A stretch of DNA of 64,000 nucleotides. Origin: Sabethes cyaneus (taxonomy: Eukaryota; Arthropoda; Insecta; Diptera; Culicidae). The notes under the pieces were generated by a model. That model was given only the letters and a program-made list of their open reading frames with translations. It ran no database searches and was not told the origin of the DNA. Where the stretch lies: the NCBI RefSeq assembly GCF_943734655.1, contig NC_071354.1, positions 142,037,142 through 142,101,141 of the forward strand. Direction: 5' to 3'. Both the position numbers and the translations under genes were made by a program. Below, piece after piece: positions 32,516 to 43,732 of the stretch (position 1 is its first letter; the number at the start of each line of letters is the position of its first letter).

Positions 32516-34790
32516 TCAGGATACTCAGTGACTGGTTTTATCGCCGTCGAGTATTGTCTTCAATCGTTAGGGTGTTATAGATTTGCTGGCTTGGTATGCA
32601 AACTGGTGTTTCGATAATGGATATCTAATCATGTGTTCAAACTTAAAGCATTCACATAAGACTTTTTCCATAGTTTTTAACAATACTGATGATAAACTAA
32701 TGGGTCTGATAGCTTTTGGAACTATGTAATTTGCCACGATTTCCTGCTTTTGCTATGAATACAACTTTTACCAATCTCCACGTAGACGGAATATGATTTA
32801 GTATTAGACTTGCCTTAAAAATCTCGATTAAAGATGGAATTAGCGTTGATTCTCCATTTCGAATGTGAGCTGGGAAAATCCCATTTGCACCTGCCGGATT
32901 ATAAAGTGAATACTAACCACTACACCGGGACCGACCACGCGGAAGTCACGAATGACCCAAGCTGTTATAATATAACAAAAAAAAGGTTGAAAGGATCTCA
33001 CTGCGTTCTCCACCCTAGCCCAAGTGAAGATCATCCCAGCGACTCTGCGGTTGCGATCTCTTTTGTCCTCTCAGATCCCAAGGAGTTTCTTTGAGAACAT
33101 CACAATCGGAGTCTGCGCAGGTAACAGCATTGACTGGGGAGGATCCCGGCAAATGAGTCCCCATTATTAAGTCGAACCGACCCCTTTCTTGAGAGAATCG
33201 AGTCCGTTTGAATGGTCCCTTTTGTTCCACCAGGGGACATTCCTAGTTGAAGTAACCCTTTTAAATGGACAATTACTATTATCACCAGAGATTATCGTTT
33301 CGTTTAAAACCTTCGAGGCTGATTCAAGTTGTTGAACTGACCTAATTCTTGAAGTGTATCTTTTCGATTCGAGTTCCAGCGCATACTGATCCCAGTTGGT
33401 TTTCCTTGGATCTCTACATACAGCCTGTTACACTAGGCCACCCATCCATTCGAAAATAATGTATCTATGATCAGACAGCGAAGCTTCATCCGACACGTGC
33501 CAGTTTTGTATCTTCTCTGGTGTTACTGAACTGCACAGAGTCAGGTCCAAGACTTCCTGCCTGATAGCATTTTTGAATGTAGGTTCATTGCCTTTATTAG
33601 CAATGTCTCTATTGTTTGACGAGAGAAATTCTAGAAGGTACTCACCTCGATTGTTGATGTTGCTGCTTCCCCACAAAGTGTGATGAGCGTTGGCATCGCA
33701 ACCGATGATAAAGTCTTTGTTGACTTCTCTGCAGTATTTGACAAACGCCGCAACCTCTTGAGTGGGAACCTCAGGAACGTCGATGCTACGATAATATCGG
33801 ATTTTCCCCTGGCGATTGGTACCTCAACTCTGATCGCGACGATCCCTAGTGCTCTGCACTTTTGTGAGTTTTCCGCTAACTGGCATATGGGAGAGACGCA
33901 ATCGCCGGAGGTTTAGGCCTCGTGGAGGCCGCAGTTTGCTTACTACCAGTACCCGAAGTCGCTTTGGATCGAGGGAGAATCTGCCTTCGTGTGGTCTCGC
34001 CTTTCCCCCTGATCTTACCGGAGTTTCCTGGGTCACTTGTGGAGACCACTTTTTTGGTTCCGCTCGGCCCCAGGACCGCCAGACTGTCAAGATCCATGGA
34101 CATGGGAGGCTCACTTCGATGAGTCTTCTCTTTACCAGAATCAAAGCGGTTCTACTTTGAGCACGTTGTGGAACCCCCTTTTTGGCACCAAAGGCCTCAA
34201 GGTGCCCTGATTATCGGAATTCCTGGATTCAGAACTCCAGATCAGTGCTAGCGGACCCCTGATCCTCTCTGGCTTCGATAATACTCCCCTCAGAAATTAT
34301 TGCCCCCATGGCCTGGCTTGTGATTTGGCGTTGCCTCGGGTTTACTCTCCTCGGCAGAGTCTCGCCGAAACGAAATTTTATGATGAAATTTTTGCTTACT
34401 AGCTGACGCATAGAAGCTTCATCTATTGTTAGCGACCAATAGTGACTCTTTTGCTATTAATATATGGAATATATGGATATTGTCTGGAATCTAGCAGTGC
34501 CGTACTCAGTTCAGTGCTTGGATAGTACTGAGATCTCTAATCTGACCTACGGCCTCCATGTAGAAGACACCAGCAGCGGAGCCTATGGGAGATTTAGGGG
34601 CTTCACCAGTAGACTCCACTCTAGTTCCTCCCCTACGAGCGGAATGGGTGATTTGCTTTCGCACGTCCTGTCCCGCTCGCTCTCGAAGGCACAGATTCGG
34701 TTTTTGGGGATCGGCTTTTCTCCACTGCTAGGCAGCTCAAATCCACGTGATATTTTACCTGACATAGAATCAGATTGAGTCAATACTTGC
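32516..34790 (-). pseudogene. LOA/I-like LINE remnant: possible gag, endonuclease, start of RT
   Basis: Read from high to low coordinates. Basic, proline-rich frames lie at 34780-33830 (possible gag). The endonuclease region RYYRSIDVPEVPTQEVAAFV and DFIIGCDANAHHTLWGSSNI follows near 33790-33660, then RGEYLLEFLSSNNRDIANKG, EVLDLTLCSS and HVSDEASLSDHRYIIFE (SDH box) to about 33430. A WWNKR-containing linker lies near 33220. The RT start is SLILNHIPSTWRLVKVVFIA with KAGNRGK at 32810-32720, and QFAYQASKS lies near 32600. Several frameshifts and stops are present. It ends before the catalytic YADD. The GCDANAHHT form of the box suggests LOA/I-type rather than R1. Confidence 0.75.
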
Positions 34791-37261
34791 TCCCGTGCTT
34801 CCTTTGCAGCCCAGAGGCAAGCAGACTCCTTATTTCCCTTTTCTGTGCTTTAGTCAGGTTACGTCTCCACGGAATGTCACTCTCAGCGGGACCTTCCACT
34901 TTAGGTCCAGATCTAATTACGACATTTATTCCGCAAATTTGGCAATTTGATCCAAACTGTATAAAAATGTTGAAAAGTCCTCTTTTACCTTAATGCCCAC
35001 TTCGCCGGTTTTGAAAAAGACGGGTCTTCGGCCATAAATTTTAGTTTAAATGGATTTAACCTATGAACCGAGGATTGTGATTTGAAGAAACATAGGGCAT
35101 CATCATTGTGTTCGACACCAAACATTAAACAGAATATGGGGCACATGCCCCAGTGTACCCCATCGCTGTGAAAAAGGTGCTAGCAACTTTTATTTAGCAA
35201 ATGAATTGAACTGCATCTATATCGCACCGTTGATCACGTGAATCTTTTCATCCTCTGAATCAGATCGGAGACTGCATGCAATGGGTAACTTTTTTTTCTC
35301 ATTATTATGTCGCTGTCTGGATTAATTCAGCAGCAATAAAACCCGGAGACATTGAATTAAAAAACAACCTCAACTTCATAATCATAAACTGTCATCCGAG
35401 TTTGGGTTGCTCATAAAACCTATCACATGATGTGTGCAGCGAGTGCATCGCTGTTGTTGCCTCGAGTCCTCAGGGACCACCCATAGCAGACGAAAGTCGG
35501 CACATTTTTGACCGCCGGATTAGCATTTTGATTTCTGTTTTGGAGAAAACTCTGCAACGGTGGGGACAAAGCTCAATTGCCTTCGTACGGTTTACCGACG
35601 GTAGTTCGATTAAAGGGGAGTGGTCATATGATTTCTCGCAAAAAATCAAAGATTTTTTCTCGGAAGACTGCACTTGAAAGCAAGACTTTGATATCAAACT
35701 GAACCCCAGTTCGTTACTGCTGAAACTGAGGATTGACGTTCTGAACGAATACAATTTGCGTTATGAATATAAACAACTACACTGCGGATTATGATTTTCT
35801 TCGGTACATTCCAGTTTGTTGATAGCACAGTTTGGAACAATCTTTGCCATATACAGACCAGTAATAAGGGATAATTTTGGCATAAAAGCTTAGCAGTTCA
35901 CTCTAATGGTTCAATATCATTGAAATTTCTAAAAATAGAAATGTTATAAAATACAGCACCTACTAACGAAAACAGTTTGCTCGAAATTTTATCCAACCTG
36001 TGAAACTTGAATTCAACGTAGATACAATATTTTAAGGCTTAATCCAATTTGCACTTGTAAAAGTAAAAATCCCATGCTGACGTTGGCTATATTGACGTCT
36101 TCAATCCGACACTGCAACATCCCCAACGAATCTCATCGATACAGATAAGCGAATGTGAGCGGGTCCTGCCGGGCCGTTTCTGGTCCGTGCATGACGTTGT
36201 TCCATTAAAGCAAACGCGATAAAAAAAAGTCGCGCTCCCAAAGGTTAGCTCGCGAGCAGCCCAGTATGACTTCGGTCGGTGTGCATGGCGGCGAAAACCG
36301 CCGCCGCCGCCGTCTGCACGGACCATGGATTGAACATTTGCATGCAATGTCGGGTACCCAATTCCCAATCGACGGTAACGTCGACAGGGGAGTTGCAAAA
36401 TTAAAAGTAAATATCGAAATGCAGCCAGTAATAACAATAACGAAGAACGATGAAGACGGCGGTAAGTCGCAAGGAATGAGGATAATAAAAATGAAATTAT
36501 ATTACTTGAAATGGAAAACACTGAGCTGTGGCAACGAGAATTGACCGTAGCACCGAGAAGCGTAAAGGATTAAAATGGTTTTTGCCGACTTGTTAGCTTT
36601 TTAAGCAAGGTTGATTTGCTTTATAAAAAAAACGCTAAGCTGAATTTATCGGCCTTGATATCGCAGTGAGTACAATATCTGCGCTGGTAATACGGTATGT
36701 AAGTCGGTGTGAAAGGGACGATGATCCGGTTCGATTGATAAGTTTACGTCGGTCGATCTACCTTCGATTTCGTCGTTCTCGTCGCTTACAAGTGGATGCA
36801 GCCGAGAATGTTGTGCATAGTGTGCTGTTCGTAAAACCCTCACTTTTATTATCCTTGATGCATCATGCAGTTTGGTCATATCTTGCTGGTATTGCAGAAT
36901 CTGTATCAATTTTTTTTTTTTTCAAACTTGTGGTGGAGATTTGAATAGTACCATTAATTGGGATCGTACTAACATGTAACAGGAATCTATGGATAACAAT
37001 GTTGACAGACCATTAAGTTTTATGCTGTTAAGATCATCGACTGAGGTACATATATTGTATTGTGATTTCTGGCTTTGCAATCAGTTTTATATCGAAAACT
37101 GTCTGACGTTTCGGCCTTCAGTTTTGGCTTTTTTAAAGGTAATATGGTTACGTTTTCTTGCCTAGTCGTTGATTACCAATGGCCTGCAATTTAAATTTTA
37201 ACGGCTCCAAATGCATTAGTTTGGTGCTAAAACTGATTGCGAAGCAAAAAATTCACAATAC
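34791..37261. other. Non-coding region without recognised elements
   Basis: The left end may be 5' UTR of the LOA/I-like remnant. At 36280-36330 there is a GCCGCCGCCGCCG run. The rest is AT-rich, with short frames lacking family features. Possibly host intron or intergenic DNA. Confidence 0.3.
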
Positions 37262-37528
37262 AATTCTCGGGTAATTTTTCAAATGGACCTAACTGACAAT
37301 GAGAGTTTCTTTTCGCGTCTCCTCTCTTCCGCTTTTTACTGCGATACTAATGCATTCTAATACATCAGCTTTGCATGAATCGGTTGCCGGAGTCACTAGC
37401 TGGCAAAATGTTTTGAAAATTTGCTTTTCAACGCATTCATTGGTATCGCCGTGAAAAGTGGAAGAGAGGAGACGCGAAGAGAATCTCTCATTGTCGCTTA
37501 AGTCTGGTTGAAAAATTCCCCGAGAATT
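37262..37528. mobile_element. 267-bp MITE with about 100-bp inverted arms
   Basis: The left arm ATTCTCGGGTAATTTTTCAA with GACAATGAGAG and CGCGTCTCCTCTCTTCC returns as its complement at 37455-37528 (GGAAGAGAGGAGACGCG, CTCTCATTGTC, TTGAAAAATTCCCCGAGAAT). The central 55 bp are unpaired. No target duplication is certain. The right end is only 8 bp from the Helitron 5' end. Confidence 0.7.
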
Positions 37529-37536
37529 AAGTTTTA

Positions 37537-39857
37537 TCTTCTATATAAAAATGGATTCCTGTCTGTCGGAATGTTCCTTATAGAATCAAAAACTACTGAA
37601 CCAATCGGCGTGAAAATTTGCATGTAGAGGTGCCACGAAAGGTTTTAGTGATGGTTAGAGCCCCCTTCCCCCACTAAGAGTGGGGGGGCTCCCATACAAA
37701 TGAAACACTAATTTCTGCATAACTCGAGAACTAATCAAGCAAATAGAACAAAATTTGGCATGTGGGTGTTTTTGGTGACAAGAATTTATTGTATGATAAA
37801 TTGAGACCCCTTCCCTCTTTAGAAGGGGAATTATGACTCCTCTTCCCTTTAAGAGGGGGGGGGGGCTTCCATACAAATGAAATACAAATTTCCTCATGAC
37901 TCGAGAACTAATCATGCAAATGGAACCAAATTTGGCAAGTGAAGGTTTTCGAGGGCAAGAATATTTTCTAGGGTGAATTAGGACCCCTCCCCTACTTTAA
38001 GAGGGGGGGCTCCTGTACCAATGAAATACAAATTACCTCATAACTCGAGAACTAATCAAGCAAATGGAACCAGATTTGGCCTGTGAGTGTTTTAGGAGAC
38101 ATAATTTTTTCCTATGATGAATTAGGACCCCTTCCCACTTTGGGAGGGGGGGCTCCTATACAAATGAAATACAAATTTCCTCATAACTCGAGAACTAATC
38201 AAGCAAAGGAAACAAAATTTGGCATGTGAAATTTTTCGAGGGCACAAATATTTTCTATGGTGAATTAGGACCCCTCCCTACTTTAAGAGGGGGGCTCCTA
38301 TACAAACGAGATACAAATTTCCTCATAACTCGAGAACTAATCAAGTAAATGGAACCAAATTTAGCATGTAGGTAATTTTGGAGGCAACAATTTTTTCTAA
38401 GATGAATTGGGACCCCTTACCTTTTTAGGAGGGGGTGCCGCCATACAAACGAAATATAAATTTCCTCATAACTCTAGAACTAATCAAGCAAATGGAATCA
38501 AATTTAGCATGTGGGTGTTTTTGTAGGCAAGTATATTTTCTATGGTGAATTAGGACCCCTCCCCAGTTTAGGAGGGGAGGGGGGCTCCTATACAAATAAA
38601 AACAAATTTCCTCATAACTCGAGAATTAATCAATCAAATGGAACCAAATTTGACATGTAAGTGGTTTTGGAGGCAAGATTTTTTTTTCTATGGTGAATTG
38701 AGACCCCTCTCCTCTTTAGAAAGCGAGTCATGACCCATCTCCCCTTTAAGAGGGTGGGCTTCCATACAAATGAAATGCCATTTTCCTCTTTGGGGGAGTG
38801 GGGAGTTTTAGATGGCAGAAATTTTTTCTATGGTGAATTACGACCCCTTCCCCTTTTACGAGGGGGGGCTCCCATACAAATGAAATACTAATTTCCTTAT
38901 AACTTGAGAACTAATCAAGCAAATGAAACAAAATTTGGCATGTGGGAGATTATGGAGTCTTGAATTTATTTTATGATAGTTAGAGACCTCTCACCCCTGT
39001 GGTAGGGGGACTCTCATACAAATAAAACAGAAAATTTTGCGAAACTCAAAAACTAATCGAACTCGAGAAATTCGAGACTCTTCCATAAAACATTAGTCAA
39101 TAACAAGACCACAAAAACTATCTATAGAACACTAGATCATTCAGGACGAGACGGCCGCGAGTGTTGCCGATGACCCGTCGTCGGAAGCGCCGCCCACTGG
39201 CTGAAGGCAACTCCCCGCAGAAATCACTACTGTCTAGGTTTATTTGTTTTCCTAGGTCTACCTGGGTTTCCTGGAACGAACGACAGCGGGTAAGGAGAGG
39301 ATCGCGAAATGATACTTTCCACAAAAAAGTTTTCCGTGAAATGGAACATTCCGCTTAAGATTTTTCGCAAAATGATATTCGGCGAAATGTTGTACAATCA
39401 TGGCGAATATTACTATCCGCTTTCTGGCTATGCAATGAGGGGACAGGGGAGTTATTTTCTACTTTACTGTGAGGAAAAACTGCAAATTTGTATATTAAAC
39501 TACCCATTCCAGGTAACTAATAAGCATTAACATAAGCAGCAAATCAGCGTATCTGGCATTTTATACTGCACGTTGTTGTATGTTAACTTTTTGACTGCAT
39601 AGGTGTTGTAAATTGGCATCCAAAATTGTATTCAAATTCTTCGTGTCGGTAATTAGCTGTAAATTAGCATTGTCTTAAATGCTGCGACTTAAATGCTTAT
39701 TGGCCTATATTTGAATAGCATTGGTGATGCTTATTGGTTACCTGGGATGCTTTCATAGTTACGTAACTGCCAAAATGAATCATCTAAGGTTGAACTCCTC
39801 ATGTTATGTACAACACAGGTTAATTTGTGGCAATATGAAGTTTGTCGGGTCAGCTAG
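37537..39857 (+). mobile_element. Helitron-like non-autonomous element, copy 2
   Basis: It starts TCTTCTATATAAAAATGG after an A and ends CGGGTCAGCTAG before a T, with the hairpin-capable GAAGTTTGTCGGG just inside. Its ends and order match copy 1 on the opposite strand. The interior has about nine modules of 140-175 bp (37700-39060), a core and short-unit tract shared with the foldback element (39130-39400), and a segment shared with copy 1 (TTTCTACTTTACTGTGAGGA at 39455). No Rep/helicase frame is present. Confidence 0.7.
37700..39060 (+). repeat. Tandem 140-175-bp modules inside Helitron copy 2
   Basis: The box ACTCGAGAACTAATCAAGCA or a variant occurs near 37724, 37900, 38044, 38187, 38330, 38472, 38616, 38904 and 39045. 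Each is preceded by GAAATACAAATTTCCTCAT and followed by a variable spacer, ending in a G-run and GGGCTCCTATACAAATG. Copy 1 has about three. Spacing is irregular and the units are diverged. Confidence 0.8.
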
Positions 39858-41236
39858 TAAACGTATAAAAATACGTACATTGTGAACAATGCGTTTCGAA
39901 AACGAAAAACATTTTATGGTCGTCAAGATTGGCCCAATTAGCAAACCATTCAAGCCTCGGTGGAAAAATTTCGCACGAGTTTTACTCTATTTGACATCAA
40001 AGAACATCAAGATCAAGAACATCCATATTGCAGTGTACGTACAAAGGAAAATATTGCTGTCCTAATGGATCATTGTGGTATGAACTGGAACCATTTGACA
40101 TAACTTTGATCACATGCTTATGACGTGCAACTGGTGCAAGTTTCGTCAAACTATTCCACCACGTTGCGGAGCAGTACAGAATAGAGCTCAAATGATGTAA
40201 AAACTTGCACAACACCTGGAAAATCCGGAATAGTTTGAATCATAGTTGGCTGAAATACTAAAACATTCGAAACGAGCCAGTGAACCCTCAAACTCAGCCG
40301 GTTGTGGGCCGGTCACTATCAGGTTTTGCCCGGTACCAACCTAGACAGCCACTATAATGGGAGCGAGCACTCTTATCCCTACCTCCACGCAGTGCCGGCT
40401 GGGACGCAACCGGGGCTGGGATCGACCAAATACCAATTTTTGGTTGTACCCTCGGTTGTATGCTAACAGGGAAAGTGCCTGCGGGCCTAGTGTAATGTGA
40501 TATTTCATAAATTTGCCATGATACAACTAACAAATGGCCCGGTTCTGTAAAGAAAAAGAACAGGGTTTTCACATGGAGTAAAAAAAATTTTAGCGGCCAT
40601 CTTTGATTTGGTCGCCATATTGGATTTTATCAAAAAATGGCCGTTTTGACCATGAGCCCCCCAACCGATTTTCATTTTAAGACCACCATTGGAAAGCTGA
40701 AAAAAATGCTATAAGAAACATTCATAAAATTAGGTGTGCAATGGCATTAACTGAACAAAACAACTAGTTATTGGTAGCAAGGTTCACAATTTTCATATAA
40801 TTATTGTGCTATTTCCAAAATTTGCTATGAAACAAACTACAAACGACACGGTTTTGTAAAGCGGAGGGATAGGGCTTATAAACGAACTGAAAAAGAAATT
40901 GGTGGCAATCAAAAGATCGCCGTTTTCGCCATGATCCCCGAAACGAACCAAAATCACTCGAAACGAGACTCGCAATGTCACCCCAGGTGACGCCAATGGA
41001 CAAAAATGAGCTCGTAATCCCAAGAATTAAAGCCGCTGGTTTGGAATCTTACAAGATACCTATTCTTATGTAAAAAATGCATGAAATCTATTGGTGGCGG
41101 TTTTATTCTGCGCAAACTTCGGGAAGTGGTCCATTTTGCCCTATTTTCCCCAAAAATCATGTTGAAAGCTAATTAAACAGTATAAAATCTTGTTTGCCGC
41201 CCATGAAACGAAATCAAATAGCTCCCAAATGTTAAC
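39858..41236. other. Non-coding region, unclassified repeat-like blocks
   Basis: The segments near 40590-40750 (GGCCATCTTTGATTTGGTCG region) and 40810-40990 show similar wording in part, suggesting an eroded duplicated element. A GC-rich block lies at 40290-40500. No coding or TIR structure could be supported. Confidence 0.3.
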
Positions 41237-41647
41237 ATTTTTTTGAAACGATGGTTCTACAATTGATGAAGGGACGGTAGGGAAAGAAATGAAATTTTTT
41301 TGGTGAAGGTGGGGAAGAGCGGAAAGGAAGGAGGGGTATTGGTAGCTATGCTTGACAAGTAGTCATTTTGACTCCTACCTTTTGTACAATAATGGAAGGT
41401 GCATGAGTCGAACCAAGCTGTAATCTGAGATTACAACCGGATTCGTAATCTCAGATTACAGCTTGGTTCGACTCATGCACCTTCCAGTATTGGACAAAAG
41501 GTAGGAGTCAAAATGACTACTTGTCAAGCATAGCTACCAATACCCCCCCCCCCCTTCCTTTCCGCTCTTCCCCACCTTCACCAAAAAATTTTCATTTCTT
41601 TCCCTACCGTCCCTTCATCAATTGTAGAACCATCGTTTCAAAAAAAT
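41237..41647. repeat. 411-bp near-perfect palindrome
   Basis: The two arms of about 200 bp are reverse complements with few differences, from ATTTTTTTGAAACGATGG at 41237 to its complement ending at 41647. The only sizeable difference is the length of a C/G run near 41540. The centre is an AACCGGATTC loop flanked by the self-complementary GTAATCTGAGATTAC. It is non-coding. It is a foldback/MITE-type element or a recent inverted duplication; no target duplication is clear. Confidence 0.9.
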
Positions 41648-42634
41648 ATTAATATATATGTATGACCGCATTTCAAGGTCAAGACTAAAAACTTGAGATT
41701 AGTCTATCCCAAATGTTGTCAAAACATCAAAAGAATCAAATCCCATCCATTCCATACTGTGCGAAATGCAGGTATCTAGTCCATTTTGCCCAATTCACCC
41801 CTAAATACATAGTAAAACCTAATTAGAGTGATTAAAACTCATTCAAAGACAGGGGAATAAACTCGAATAGTACCAAATTACTCGAAAAACATCAGGAGAG
41901 TTGATTGTCATCGATTTAGTACCGTGATGAATTCACAATCGGTTCGTTTTGCCTGATTCTCTCCAAGATCTACAAAAATACTTTTTTACTTAAAAATCAT
42001 CATCATCATCACCATTACCATCATCATCATTGTAATCATCAATAAGAAAAATTGCAAAAAAGGAATTTTATGACTTTAGGGGAGATTGATCAATAATTAA
42101 AAAAACGTTTATAATACCTTGGATTTATATTGGAAAACATAACATACAAAAAATAATGTGGTACCAAAACAAATCATCAGTGGAAAAAATCGTAAGAAAG
42201 GAATTTTCTGATTTTGGGAAGATAGATCAATAATAAATAAAACATTTCTGATACCTTAAAGTGAAAAAACTTGACTTGCCTAAAAAAAATTTGTGCCAAA
42301 AATGATGATTCGATTATCCGGGCTGAAAATAAAAATTGTCACCCGGATAATCGAGTCCCGGCTGTAGCATAATATTAATATTATCCCATAAATTGTAGCG
42401 TATTTTTGGTTGGTGAGCTATTTTATGATGCCAAAAACGAATATTTTTACCAGTGCCAAAATCGGAGTATTTCAGAATAATAATCTCCATCACGCATCCA
42501 AATATTCTAGGAGAAAATTTAGGTCCTCAAAATAATACATTATTTGCATTAATAGGAGAACACGTAATAATAGGATAGTCCGTAACTGCATATATCGCTT
42601 GTTTGCAGCATTATATAACAAGCAAAAAGCCGGA
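41648..42634. other. AT-rich region with short tandem repeats
   Basis: A (CAT)n-like microsatellite lies at 41997-42039. Two diverged copies of a roughly 75-bp block occur at 42043-42118 and 42185-42263 (GGAATTTT...GATCAATAAT...ACC). At 42311-42352 the inverted pair CGATTATCCGGG and CCCGGATAATCG suggests a pogo/Tigger-like end remnant. Nothing coding. Confidence 0.4.
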
Positions 42635-42850
42635 GCCTCTCAGTTGATCTCGAGGTACGGCGCTGGTCTAGCACACCAGACGTCGCATGTTCGAATCTAA
42701 AATGGAACAGGCTGAAAGACTCAATAGGACTATAGCACTAGTTCTGCAATTGTCCTGTACTTTTACAGTTGGCTGCGAAGTCTATCGCGTAAAAACGGAA
42801 GGTCAAAATTCCAAATCGGAATGTAGCACCTAGGCTTTATTGTGCTTTGT
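42635..42850 (+). mobile_element. tRNA-derived SINE, best copy
   Basis: The head GCCTCTCAGTTGATCTCGAG, with GGTACGGCGCTGG, resembles an internal Pol III A box. TGTTCGAATC at 42690-42699 matches the B box. The tRNA-unrelated body contains CAATAGGACT, AATTGTCCTGTAC, GCTGCGAAGTCT and ends TGTAGCACCTAGG. Four other pieces in the window match it, two of them longer on the opposite strand. Not a tRNA gene: no acceptor-stem pairing or anticodon arm was seen. Feilai-like identity is a guess. Confidence 0.75.
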
Positions 42851-42851
42851 A

Positions 42852-43515
42852 GCAAGCAACGTAGGACTACGTCTTTGTTTACTATACTGGATATCTCAAT
42901 GGTTGCAGGCGTTGCACTTATGAACCCCCGTCCACGTATTTTCAAAGCCACCATTACATTCAATGAAGAATTGAATCTGAATATTTTACTTTTTCTCTTA
43001 ATGGCACTCTCAGATACTTATAAACCTACATATGCCAGAATTGCAGTTCACATTAGTCTTTGATCTAATGATCTGATATAGTCCTACGTCACCCTTTCGT
43101 ACAACCCTTAGTGCTGTATATCTTGCAGTTTTTCTTCTTTGTCTTGAAGCAGCAACAGCCACAAGCTTGGTGGTTGATGAACATACGGTCGTTCGTGCCT
43201 GAGAAGCAATACTATTTCACGGAAAATGTATGGAAAAATTTTCACTTAAAAGTTTTCATTGATTTTTACTATTTAGCGATTGGAAAACAGTCTTTCCAAG
43301 AATGCCATACCTTTGCTGCATCTTTGCATCTTTGCTGCATTGCAATCTGCAATCGAATGGTATACGAATAATCAAAATCCGTTTTAAATAGGAAGCGCTA
43401 TTAGCGCTCAAAATCTTTCATTCTTTCGTGACACCAAATTTTCGATTCGTGACATCCAAATTTTGAATTGACACCCTGCCGTAAGACGTAGTTCTACGTC
43501 AAAAATGTTTTGTGC
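42852..43515. mobile_element. E1-derived fragments
   Basis: ACGTAGGACTACGTCTTTG at 42859 and GTCCTACGTCACCCTTTCG with TACAACCC at 43082 form an inverted pair like E1 ends. From 43388 to 43515 the E1 right end is present in the same orientation as copy A, with GCGCTATTAGCGCTCAAAAT, TGACACCCT and CCGTAAGACGTAGTTCTACG. A rearranged or deleted E1 copy. Confidence 0.5.
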
Positions 43516-43555
43516 ATTATACGAATGGACGACAAAACTCAAAATGAGAATAGTA

Positions 43556-43730
43556 GGGGTGTTCACGTAGCGCTTCCTATGATACGCATATGATGTATTC
43601 CGTCTATATACTGCCGCTATTCGCATAACAGTGCCAGTTGCTATGGAGAAGGAACTGTTATGCGAGTAGCGGAAGTATAAATACGCGATACGACGTATAC
43701 GCAACATAGCAAGCACTACGTGGATACCCC
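43556..43730. mobile_element. 175-bp TA-flanked hairpin MITE
   Basis: It begins GGGGTGTTCACGTAG and ends CTACGTGGATACCCC, with TA on both sides (43554-43555 and 43731-43732). Pairing continues through most of the element (GCCGCTATTCGCATAACAGT against ACTGTTATGCGAGTAGCGG). Non-coding. A TA target and GGGG start are also seen at 23362 and 56045. Confidence 0.7.
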
Positions 43731-43732
43731 TA

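Noticed and set aside
31807..32580. 257-codon open frame as an independent gene
   Set aside because: Its first part is the endonuclease end and linker of an R1/LOA-type LINE; the tail runs into an opposite-strand LINE remnant.
37700..39060. CRISPR-like array
   Set aside because: Units are 140-175 bp, diverged and irregular, within a Helitron-type element in eukaryotic DNA; no cas genes.
40294..40572. 92-codon minus-strand frame as a gene
   Set aside because: Low-complexity, no domain, no neighbouring coding evidence.
42660..42720. Possible tRNA gene (TGTTCGAATC B box)
   Set aside because: No acceptor stem pairing or anticodon arm, and the sequence continues into a body repeated elsewhere; it is the head of a SINE.
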